The notes under the pieces: model-generated
Databases searched by the model: none
Told to the model about the DNA's origin: nothing
What the model saw: the letters and a program-made list of their open reading frames with translations, nothing else
Shown: positions 28,645 to 35,319 of the stretch, piece by piece
Layout: every line of letters begins with the position of its first letter
Numbering within the stretch: the stretch's first letter is position 1
Translations under genes and position numbers: made by a program
Origin: an uncultured Aquimarina sp.
GTDB lineage: Bacteria > Bacteroidota > Bacteroidia > Flavobacteriales > Flavobacteriaceae
Length of the DNA: 64,000 nt
Direction: 5' to 3'
Assembly: GCA_947496705.1 (NCBI GenBank)
Contig: CANMDW010000012.1
Span: 62,001 to 126,000, forward strand

Positions 28645-28929
28645 TGATGGCAAAGGCAGGCTTTCACTACTCGCTCTTACCCCCAGATTATTATAAAAAC
28701 AAGAAGGTAGTTCCTCTTATATTTATCTACCGCTTATTCATAAATAATTTCAAATTATGATAAGCCCCTTTAGAATTCTTTACTAAAAAAGATATGGGTA
28801 AGCGGTAGCATATTTATGGAGACTATGGCTCGAACGTAGCGAGAGAGGGGTAAGGAGCTCAAACATGTCGCTCAATCTCTCACGCAATGAAATTCCTTAC
28901 TTTTTACTAGTAATACTGTTAAATATTGT

Positions 28930-29080
28930 AAAGCGTCCTGCTCCCGGCAGGAACAAATCCTGAACTCCGGAAAGTGTCCTGCATGTTGCAGGAACAAATC
29001 TACAATTAAGAAAGCTTGCTGTGCCATGCAGGAATTATTTTTATGGTACAGATAGCTTGCTGTATCATACAAACAAAGAA
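28930..29080. repeat. four degenerate tandem repeats of 40-41 bp, each able to form a hairpin
   Basis: Units start at 28930, 28971, 29011 and 29052. The first three read roughly AAAG-(T/C)(G/T)TCCTGC-N-GCAGGAACAAATC, and the TCCTGC/GCAGGA parts pair as a hairpin; the fourth is the most decayed. There is no gene in the surrounding 28558-29350 gap. Confidence 0.65.
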
Positions 29081-29133
29081 TTTGAGGTTTAAAGACGTTT
29101 CTTCTTTTAGTTTTTAAAGAATACTTTTACTTT

Positions 29134-29349
29134 CGTAACTCGTAACTCGTAACTCATAACTCATAATTCATAATTCATAACTCATAATTCATAATTCATA
29201 ATTCATAACTCATAATTCATAATTCATAATTCATAACTCATAATTCATAATTCATAACTCATAACTCATAATTCATAATTCATAACTCATAATTCATAAC
29301 TCATAATTCATAACTCATAATTCATAATTCATAATTCATAATTCATAAC
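29134..29349. repeat. heptanucleotide simple-sequence array (about 30 copies)
   Basis: Uninterrupted 7-bp units, TAACTCG three times and then a mixture of TAACTCA and TAATTCA, ending directly in front of the glycosylase-like gene. The last unit runs into TAACTTTG (29346-29353), a perfect -7 box. Copy number could change by slippage. Confidence 0.9.
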
Positions 29350-29350
29350 T

Positions 29351-30004
29351 TTGTTTCAACACACCCATCCATATAAACCGTTTTTCCCCAAAGGAGCTAC
29401 AAAACTCATTGTGGGAACACTACCACCACCGAGATTTACCGTTGGAAAATTGAAAGAAGGAGATGTTAATTTTTGCTACGGAAGCATCAACGGATTACTA
29501 TGGCCAGTGCTGAACCGGATTTTTAATCTGAACCTCACCTTTGAAACAACAGAGGAAGCTATATATCAACGAAAGGATTTCTTAGCCTCACATGGGATAG
29601 GGGTTTGTGATATTGTGCATAGTTGCCAACGAGAGAAGATTGATGCCTCAGACCTGGGGATGCAAAACATAAAACTTAGAGATGTTGTATCCTATTTGAA
29701 ACAATATCCTGAAATTGATACCTTACTTTTTACAGGTGGCAATAGTAAAAATGGCCCGGAATATTTCTTTAGAAAGCATTTAAAAGAATACAATTTGGGA
29801 TTAAAAGTAGTGTCTAATATCGTTCCCAGAATCCATCAATTTAGTTTAGAAGAAAGAATGATCAAAACAGTATCTCTTACGGCACCATCAGGATCAGCCA
29901 ATCGGGCTATTGGGAGCATGCAGCAATACAAAGATATAAAAGATAAAAACCCCAAATTCAATACCATTGATTTTAGGGTATTGCAGTATCAAGAATTCTT
30001 TTAG
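29351..30004 (+). CDS. uracil-DNA-glycosylase-superfamily protein
   Basis: 217 residues. The block ATKLIVGTLPPPRFT near the N-terminus, NFCYGSINGLLWPVL, GVCDIVHSCQREKIDASD, LLFTGGNSKNGP and VSLTAPSGSANRA match a Bacteroidota branch of the uracil-DNA-glycosylase fold (motif 1-like GTLPPP and a C-terminal PSGS motif). DNA repair is the likely role; exact substrate unknown. The only start near the N-terminus is TTG at 29351, which overlaps a perfect -7 box, and an in-frame stop lies just upstream in the repeat array. The true start is therefore uncertain. Confidence 0.7.
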   Translation: MFQHTHPYKPFFPKGATKLIVGTLPPPRFTVGKLKEGDVNFCYGSINGLLWPVLNRIFNLNLTFETTEEAIYQRKDFLASHGIGVCDIVHSCQREKIDASDLGMQNIKLRDVVSYLKQYPEIDTLLFTGGNSKNGPEYFFRKHLKEYNLGLKVVSNIVPRIHQFSLEERMIKTVSLTAPSGSANRAIGSMQQYKDIKDKNPKFNTIDFRVLQYQEFF

Positions 30005-30012
30005 GATGCTGT

Positions 30013-30121
30013 TGTCGTCATCTCGGCCCTGAATCGAGTTCAGCACAGGCTCTGACTGGAATGACAAGTCGTTTTGTATTAGTATTCTGTTACTGTCACC
30101 CCAGCCTACGCTGGGATGACA
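30013..30121. repeat. two dispersed palindromic repeats
   Basis: A degenerate stem from TGTCGTCATC to GAATGACAA (about 30013-30067) and a neat hairpin TGTCACCCCAGC-CTAC-GCTGGGATGACA (30094-30121). They lie between the glycosylase-like gene and the convergent THX gene and may double as terminators. Confidence 0.6.
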
Positions 30122-30203
30122 ATGCTTCTTTAATTGCCATGTTATATAGATGCTCTATTCCCAAAGTAACAACATCAGAAAACTATGATGTCCCATAACT
30201 TGC

Positions 30204-30572
30204 TTACTCCTCAGTGGTCTCTTCTTTGGTAGCTTTTGTTTCTGTGGTGGCTTCCTCTGTAGTTGCTTCTTTGCTAGCTTTTGTCTCTTCGGTCTTTTCT
30301 TGAGCTACTTCTACAGGAGTTGTTTCTTCCTCGGTTTGTTTTTTGGTGGTTTTTTTTGCAGCAGGCTTAGCTTTTTCTTTAGTTTCTGGTTTTGTTTTTG
30401 CAGCAGGTTCTGCTTTTGCAACGGGTTCTGCTTTTGCTGGTTCTGCTTTGGCTGTAGATTTAGTCTTTGGTTTTACCGTTGTTGTTATGGCAGATTTTTT
30501 ACGTGGTCGTAACCTCCCATAGCTACCCATAATGATTTTGCCACGGCGTGTTTTTTTATCTCCTTTACCCAT
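30204..30572 (-). CDS. ribosomal protein THX with long low-complexity tail
   Basis: The first 26 residues (MGKGDKKTRRGKIIMGSYGRLRPRKK) are a complete bTHX, a small basic 30S-subunit protein that is normally only about 25-30 residues. About 95 more residues follow, made almost entirely of Lys, Ala, Glu, Thr and Pro, with AKAEP-type repeats and then an acidic KEATTEEATTE-type stretch, resembling histone-H1-like or disordered tails. The gene follows trpA on the same strand but is separated by 77 bases. Function of the tail is unknown. Confidence 0.82.
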   Translation of the reverse strand: MGKGDKKTRRGKIIMGSYGRLRPRKKSAITTTVKPKTKSTAKAEPAKAEPVAKAEPAAKTKPETKEKAKPAAKKTTKKQTEEETTPVEVAQEKTEETKASKEATTEEATTETKATKEETTEE

Positions 30573-30648
30573 ATTTTTATTTTTTTATGTGAAATATTTA
30601 ATTGAACTCATCAATGTAAGGATTTGTGAGCAAAAAAGGAAATATTGA

Positions 30649-31431
30649 CTATCGTATTCCTCTCACAAAATCTCCTATTCTATCTATTCCGTTATGTGTC
30701 AAATACTTAATAAAAGCTGAACCAATAATAGCACCCTTGGCAGTTTTTGTGGCCTGCATAAATGTTTCATTATTGCTGATCCCAAATCCTACAACTTGTG
30801 GATTTTTAAGATGCAGGGATGCAATGCGGTCAAAATATTCTTGCTGCTCATTTCCGAAAGTGCTTTTAGCCCCTGTGGTACTGGCAGAGCTTACCATATA
30901 GATAAACCCATTAGAGACACTATCAATAAAACGAATACGTTCTTCAGAGGTTTGTGGGGTGATCAGGAATATATTGATCAAGCCATACTTTTCAAAGGTT
31001 TCCTGGTATTGCTCGTGATATTCAGCTACCGGTAAGTCTGGAATTATTAATCCATCAATACCAATTTCCTTGCATTTGGCACAAAAAGCCTCGACACCAT
31101 ATTGCATTATGGGATTAAAATACCCCATAATGATTAATGGAATGTTTACCGATTTTCTAATATCCCTTAATTGTTCAAATAGAAGTTTGGTAGTCATTCC
31201 GTTTTTAAGAGCAGCAGTCGAGCTTTCCTGTATGGTTGGGCCGTCTGCCAAAGGATCACTAAAAGGCAAACCGATCTCGATCATATCCACCCCATGCTGT
31301 TCGAGATCCTGAATCACTTTTACAGTATCATGAAGTGATGGATATCCTGCTGTGAAGTATATGGATAGGAGTTTTTCTGCCTGGCCGGCAGGCGAGTTAT
31401 TTTCTGAAAGTTTTTGTTTTATTCTGTTCAT
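30649..31431 (-). CDS. trpA: tryptophan synthase alpha subunit
   Basis: Cleaves indole-glycerol phosphate to indole and glyceraldehyde 3-phosphate; indole is channelled to TrpB. Catalytic Glu in MIEIGLPFSDPLADGP and Asp in the same block are present, as are YFNPIMQYG, LIIPDLPV and GFGISN. 260 residues. Residues 13-18 (SPAGQA) are encoded by a GC-rich palindrome of a dispersed type, and the segment preceding KLLSIYFTAGYP looks longer than in relatives. Last trp gene of the operon. Confidence 0.97.
   Translation of the reverse strand: MNRIKQKLSENNSPAGQAEKLLSIYFTAGYPSLHDTVKVIQDLEQHGVDMIEIGLPFSDPLADGPTIQESSTAALKNGMTTKLLFEQLRDIRKSVNIPLIIMGYFNPIMQYGVEAFCAKCKEIGIDGLIIPDLPVAEYHEQYQETFEKYGLINIFLITPQTSEERIRFIDSVSNGFIYMVSSASTTGAKSTFGNEQQEYFDRIASLHLKNPQVVGFGISNNETFMQATKTAKGAIIGSAFIKYLTHNGIDRIGDFVRGIR
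31379..31393. repeat. CCTGCC/GGCAGG palindrome inside trpA
   Basis: GCCTGGCCGGCAGGC, a near-perfect palindrome, read in frame as SPAGQA in the TrpA N-terminus. The same CCTGCC/GGCAGG theme occurs at 37030-37110 and 43311-43352. Confidence 0.6.
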
Positions 31432-31450
31432 TCAAAATTATTTATTTTTC

Positions 31451-31470
31451 ATTTCCGCGAAGGCGGAAAT
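31451..31470. repeat. 20-bp REP-like palindrome downstream of the GIY-YIG gene
   Basis: ATTTCCGC-GAAG-GCGGAAAT, 8-bp arms with a 4-base loop. A sister copy with the same arms and loop CTAC is at 32024-32043, so the pair brackets the GIY-YIG gene. Confidence 0.75.
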
Positions 31471-31551
31471 CTCTTTATTTTAGTTCTGTGCTTAATTGAA
31501 AAATACTTCTTGTATGTAGTAGATTTTTTTTGTTTTAACTTTAACTAGCAC

Positions 31552-32004
31552 TCATAAGTGATCTGAAAGATCATTCCAGTCTGGATTTAGATCATTAATT
31601 AAGTTGATTTTCCATTCGCGATTCCATTTTTTAATTTGCTTTTCTCTTTTAATTGCATTGTTAACATATCTTGTCGTTTCAAAGTATACTAACTTATCCA
31701 GATTGTATCTTTTTGTAAAGCTTTTAGAAACTCTGCTTTTATGTTGTTTTACTCTGGTTCTTAAATTATTGGTTACTCCTACATAGTGTCTGGTCGGAAA
31801 TAGACGGTTTTTATAATTTGAATTATTTTTGATTTTCTTTTTTGACGCAGATGCCTTAGCATCAGGCGATAAAAAACAAATAAAAATAGCGCAAAAAGAA
31901 ACAAATTTAATAGTGATATATTTCCGACCAGACACTACATATAACACCGTATGATTCTTATTTGTTAGAATGTATGTATAATATGTAATTTCTTGATTTG
32001 GCAT
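31552..32004 (-). CDS. GIY-YIG nuclease-family protein disrupted in frame by a MITE
   Basis: The 150-residue frame has a GIY-YIG domain split in two: ITYYTYILTNKNHTVLYV, then 52 foreign residues, then GVTNNLRTRVKQHKSRVSKSFTKRYNLDKLVYFETT and KREKQIKKWNREWK. Removing the element plus one copy of its target duplication restores VLYVGVTNN and a 98-residue protein, the usual size of small single-domain GIY-YIG (UPF0213/YhbQ-like) proteins. The insert separates the two halves of the active site, so activity is doubtful although the frame stays open. The gene sits inside the trp operon between trpB and trpA, bracketed by two REP-like palindromes, and is unlikely to serve tryptophan synthesis. Confidence 0.85.
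   Translation of the reverse strand: MPNQEITYYTYILTNKNHTVLYVVSGRKYITIKFVSFCAIFICFLSPDAKASASKKKIKNNSNYKNRLFPTRHYVGVTNNLRTRVKQHKSRVSKSFTKRYNLDKLVYFETTRYVNNAIKREKQIKKWNREWKINLINDLNPDWNDLSDHL
31786..31935. mobile_element. 150-bp MITE with 17-bp terminal inverted repeats
   Basis: Both ends read GTGTCTGGTCGGAAATA inward (17/17 match), and TACATA is duplicated directly on each side (31780-31785 and 31936-31941). The interior is AT-rich with a small GATGC/GCATC hairpin and encodes no transposase. Element plus duplication is 156 bp, a multiple of three without an in-frame stop, so the host frame reads through. The source transposon is not in the window. Confidence 0.88.
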
Positions 32005-32023
32005 TGAGGTACTATTTTAAAAG

Positions 32024-32043
32024 ATTTCCGCCTACGCGGAAAT
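32024..32043. repeat. 20-bp REP-like palindrome upstream of the GIY-YIG gene
   Basis: ATTTCCGC-CTAC-GCGGAAAT, with the same arms as the copy at 31451-31470. Confidence 0.75.
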
Positions 32044-32058
32044 TGACAAAGTTTAAGC

Positions 32059-33240
32059 CTATAACTTAAAATATTCTATATACGTATCCAGGTCTTTATC
32101 CCCACGGCCAGAAAGGCTAATCACCACAATATCGTCTGGTTTAAACTTTTTGTCGTTAAATATTGCTAAGGCATGCGAAGTTTCTATAGCCGGAATAATA
32201 CCTTCTAATTGTGACAATTCTAATCCCGCGGTCATCGCATCATCATCTGTTACAGAGAAAAATTCTCCACGTCCGGATTTATATAGATGCGAATGTAGCG
32301 GCCCCACACCGGGATAGTCCAGACCAGCCGAGATAGAATAGGGTTCTGTAATTTGCCCGTCTGGCGTTTGCATTAACAGGGTTTTGCATCCGTGAATGAT
32401 TCCTTCTTTACCCAATTGAGAAGTAGCTGCACTTTCGCCGCTATGCACTCCTTTTCCGGCGGCTTCTACAGCAATAATACCTACACCTGGGTCATCGAGA
32501 AAGTGATAATAGGTACCGGCAGCATTACTGCCACCCCCTATACAGGCTACTACATAATCGGGATTTTCTCTACCTTCTTTTTCCTTAAGCTGCCATTTGA
32601 TCTCTTCAGATATGATAGATTGAAATCGTGTGACCATATCTGGATAAGGATGAGGCCCTATAGCAGAACCGATAATATAATGGGTATCGACCGGATTATT
32701 GATCCAATCACGTATGGCTTCATTGGTTGCATCTTTCAAAGTCTTGCTTCCCGATAGGGCAGGCCTTACTTCGGCTCCCAGCATTTTCATTCGAGCGACA
32801 TTAGGTGCCTGGCGATTGATATCTATCGCTCCCATATAAACGACACATTGAATTCCCATTAAAGCACAAACCGTAGCAGTTGCCACTCCGTGTTGTCCCG
32901 CTCCGGTTTCTGCGATGATCCTGTTTTTGCCTAGTCGTTTGGCAACCAGGATTTGCCCAATCGTATTATTTACTTTATGGGCACCGGTATGGTTGAGGTC
33001 TTCGCGTTTCAGATATACTTTGGTATTGTGTTTTTCTGAAAGACGTTTGGCGTAATACAGAGGAGAAGGCCTGCCGACATAATCTTTGAGTAATTGATTG
33101 AATTCTTGTTTGAAAGAAGGCTCATCCATAATCTCAAGATAGCTTGTGCGCAATTCTTCTACATTGGGATACAGCATTTCGGGAATATATGCTCCTCCAA
33201 AATCTCCGTAATATCCTTTTTTGTTAGCTTGATATTTCAT
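32059..33240 (-). CDS. trpB: tryptophan synthase beta subunit
   Basis: Condenses indole and L-serine to L-tryptophan with PLP. The PLP lysine is in LNHTGAHKVNN, the phosphate loop is CIGGGSNAAGTYYHF, and the catalytic Glu lies in AETGAGQHGVATA. 393 residues is standard. Upstream trpF ends 11 bases before its start. Confidence 0.98.
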   Translation of the reverse strand: MKYQANKKGYYGDFGGAYIPEMLYPNVEELRTSYLEIMDEPSFKQEFNQLLKDYVGRPSPLYYAKRLSEKHNTKVYLKREDLNHTGAHKVNNTIGQILVAKRLGKNRIIAETGAGQHGVATATVCALMGIQCVVYMGAIDINRQAPNVARMKMLGAEVRPALSGSKTLKDATNEAIRDWINNPVDTHYIIGSAIGPHPYPDMVTRFQSIISEEIKWQLKEKEGRENPDYVVACIGGGSNAAGTYYHFLDDPGVGIIAVEAAGKGVHSGESAATSQLGKEGIIHGCKTLLMQTPDGQITEPYSISAGLDYPGVGPLHSHLYKSGRGEFFSVTDDDAMTAGLELSQLEGIIPAIETSHALAIFNDKKFKPDDIVVISLSGRGDKDLDTYIEYFKL

Positions 33241-33251
33241 AGGTTCTATTT

Positions 33252-33941
33252 CTAGAAACCTTCAAGGCTTAAAAAACCTTGAAGGTTTGATATAAATCTT
33301 TTTAAACTGTCTATATTTTTTAATCCTGGTTTTGCTTCAAATTTGCTGTTCACATCGATGGCGTGTACATATTTGTATTCTGGCCTGCGGCTGAATGACA
33401 AAAGAGAATCAACTTCGCTAAGCCCAATGCCACCACTTAATATGAAAGGAGTAGTAGATGGATATCCTTCTAATACACTCCAGTCAAAGGTATATCCATT
33501 TCCTCCTTTTTCTTTCCCTTTGGTGTCAAAAAGGAAATAATCTACAATACCTTCATAAGGCTTTAAAAGATCGAAATCAAATTTGTCTTTGATAGAGAAT
33601 ACTTTCCAGATTTTTATAAGACCTTCAAGGTTTTTAAAACCTTGAAGGTCTGGACCTCGTATTTCGAATTTGTTTTTAAGTTCTTTGCAAAACTCAGCAG
33701 ATTCATTTCCATGTAATTGGATCGCTTTGAAATCATATCTCTTTACTTTTTCTACAATAAAATCTATGGATGCATCTACAAACACTCCGGTTTTCTTAAT
33801 ACTTTCTGGTAGCACAGGAATCTTTCCTTCGAAATTTCTGGGTGAGATATCATAGAAAATAAAGCCTACATAATCGGGTTGTAATGCCGCTACAGCTTCT
33901 ATGTTTTCTGGATATTTCATTCCACAGACTTTTAATTTCAT
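33252..33941 (-). CDS. trpF: phosphoribosylanthranilate isomerase with two translated palindromes
   Basis: Catalyses the Amadori isomerisation of PRA to CdRP. KVCGM with the catalytic Cys6 opens the protein, and QLHGNES, KVFSI, FLFDTKG and FILSGGIG match the family. Residues about 97-108 (PDLQGFKNLEGL) and the last 11 residues (NLQGFLSLEGF) are encoded by two copies of one 33-bp palindrome in the same orientation and frame; the first lies between strands of the barrel and the second makes the C-terminus. The barrel core is otherwise complete, so the enzyme is probably active. Confidence 0.95.
   Translation of the reverse strand: MKLKVCGMKYPENIEAVAALQPDYVGFIFYDISPRNFEGKIPVLPESIKKTGVFVDASIDFIVEKVKRYDFKAIQLHGNESAEFCKELKNKFEIRGPDLQGFKNLEGLIKIWKVFSIKDKFDFDLLKPYEGIVDYFLFDTKGKEKGGNGYTFDWSVLEGYPSTTPFILSGGIGLSEVDSLLSFSRRPEYKYVHAIDVNSKFEAKPGLKNIDSLKRFISNLQGFLSLEGF
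33256..33288. repeat. 33-bp palindrome, copy 1 (end of trpF)
   Basis: AAACCTTCAAGG and CCTTGAAGGTTT arms, 12 bp each, with a 9-base centre. It encodes the last residues of TrpF. Confidence 0.85.
33619..33651. repeat. 33-bp palindrome, copy 2 (inside trpF)
   Basis: Perfect 16-bp arms AGACCTTCAAGGTTTT/AAAACCTTGAAGGTCT around one T. Translated in frame in trpF. Confidence 0.9.
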
Positions 33942-33986
33942 GCTGACCTATTTATTTTTTAATGTACTCATTATTCTACGCTCTGG

Positions 33987-34006
33987 ATTCCGGTCTGCGC
34001 CGGAAT
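33987..34006. repeat. REP-like palindrome between trpC and trpF
   Basis: ATTCCGG-TCTGCG-CCGGAAT in the 71-bp gap between the two genes; resembles the intergenic palindromes elsewhere in the window. Confidence 0.6.
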
Positions 34007-34012
34007 GACAAA

Positions 34013-34798
34013 TTAATGATGTAGTGCTTTTATAAACTGTACAGCACTCGCTCCGGGGTTTTCAGTCTTCATAAAGGTTTCACCAATCAAAAAACCTTTA
34101 TAGCCATATTGTTTTAGGTCTTTGATAGCCTCAATACTACTAATCCCGCTTTCTGAAACTTTTATAAAATCATCAGGAATTTGGGAACTTAAGGATTTAC
34201 TGATATCTGTACTTACTTCAAAGGTCTTTAGGTTACGGTTATTTACCCCAAGCATATCGAGCGAAGGCATGATTGATTTCTCCAGCTCCTGTTGGTTATG
34301 AACTTCCAGTAGTACATCCAGCGATAGGCTTTTTGCAAATTCTGACAGTGATTTTATTTGATCTCGATTCAGTACGGCTGCGATCAAAAGAATGACATCT
34401 GCGCCGTATGCTTTGGCTTCCAATAATTGATATTCATCGATGATAAATTCTTTACGTAATAACGGCATTTGCACAGTCGCTCTGGCAAGCAGCAGATCTT
34501 CTAAAGAACCTCCAAAATATTTCCCGTCGGTTAAAACTGACATTCCGCATGCTCCGGCAGTTTCATAGTCTAAAGCTACATTTTGTACGCTCACTTTTTG
34601 ATTGATTACAGCTTTAGATGGGGATCTGCGTTTGTGTTCTGCAATGATTCCGGCAGTACTATTTTGTAAAGCTTCTGCCAACGAGTTTGTTGTACGATCA
34701 AATAATGCCGACTGCTCTAATTGTTTGGCAGGAATTACACTTTTTTTGAGGGCAACTTCTTTGTGTTTGTCTGCGACTATTTTATCTAATATATTCAT
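34013..34798 (-). CDS. trpC: indole-3-glycerol-phosphate synthase
   Basis: Closes the indole ring (CdRP to indole-glycerol phosphate). IIAEHKRRSPSKA, SVLTDGKYFGGSLEDL, LLRKEFIIDEYQL, LGVNNRNLKTFEV and VSESGI are the family blocks, with catalytic Lys and Glu in place. A stand-alone 261-residue form, not fused to TrpF. Its start overlaps the stop of the unknown gene upstream (ATGA), indicating coupled translation. Confidence 0.97.
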   Translation of the reverse strand: MNILDKIVADKHKEVALKKSVIPAKQLEQSALFDRTTNSLAEALQNSTAGIIAEHKRRSPSKAVINQKVSVQNVALDYETAGACGMSVLTDGKYFGGSLEDLLLARATVQMPLLRKEFIIDEYQLLEAKAYGADVILLIAAVLNRDQIKSLSEFAKSLSLDVLLEVHNQQELEKSIMPSLDMLGVNNRNLKTFEVSTDISKSLSSQIPDDFIKVSESGISSIEAIKDLKQYGYKGFLIGETFMKTENPGASAVQFIKALHH

Positions 34799-35304
34799 TT
34801 ATAATGATGATTCTTTTTTAGCATTCTTACGGTTTCCTGATAAAAGGCTTCATCAATCTTTAGTTTTTGTAGCCAATTTTTAAAATATTCACCTAGTTCT
34901 GCACTTCTTGTATGTGTTTCCTTATGATATAATTCAAAATCTTTCCGGTTTTGTATTTTATCGGCAATCAACATATCGTTTACATCTTTTAATGGAGACA
35001 GTCGAATGTCATCTATCGTATGTATCTTTCTGTGTGAAAGATATTCGTTGGCCACCGAACGATATTCTGTTACCGCAATTAACACTTTTGGGGCTATTCC
35101 CCGAAAATCAAAATCATAATTTTCAGACAGACATGCATCGCTTTGTATTATCGGATGCAGGCAATAGGCTCTTTTGGCAATGTCACTAGCGCCTATTTTA
35201 TCAAGAATAACCAGGCCTTCATTAATATGATTAATGAGTTTGACACCGCTTCTGCTAGTAGTATCATCTCCATAATATTTTTTAATCAATAGATATTCTT
35301 TCAT
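34795..35304 (-). CDS. conserved unknown protein coupled to trpC
   Basis: 169 residues, no family name recognised. The segments VKLINHINEGLVILDKIGASDIAKRAYCLHPIIQSD and VLIAVTEYRSVANEYLSHR, followed by SPLKDVNDMLIADKIQNRKDFE, are charged and helical and hint at a small all-alpha fold reminiscent of HD-type proteins, but the HD dyad itself is not seen. It lies between trpD and trpC with a 4-base overlap into trpC, so its expression is tied to tryptophan synthesis. A role in that pathway is inferred only from position. Confidence 0.78.
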   Translation of the reverse strand: MKEYLLIKKYYGDDTTSRSGVKLINHINEGLVILDKIGASDIAKRAYCLHPIIQSDACLSENYDFDFRGIAPKVLIAVTEYRSVANEYLSHRKIHTIDDIRLSPLKDVNDMLIADKIQNRKDFELYHKETHTRSAELGEYFKNWLQKLKIDEAFYQETVRMLKKNHHYK

Positions 35305-35319
35305 AGGTAATGTTTGCTG

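Noticed and set aside
28930..29080. Possible CRISPR-like repeats at 41-bp spacing
   Set aside because: The whole unit is repeated and there are no unique spacers.
29134..29349. Possible CRISPR array
   Set aside because: Units are 7 bp in direct tandem without spacers; no cas genes are present.
30300..30512. Cys/Phe-rich plus-strand open frame
   Set aside because: It is the antisense of the Lys/Ala/Glu-rich THX tail, whose codon bias leaves the other strand open.
31552..32004. Reading the 150-residue GIY-YIG frame as a novel domain fusion
   Set aside because: Terminal inverted repeats and the TACATA duplication show that the extra 52 residues are a transposed element.
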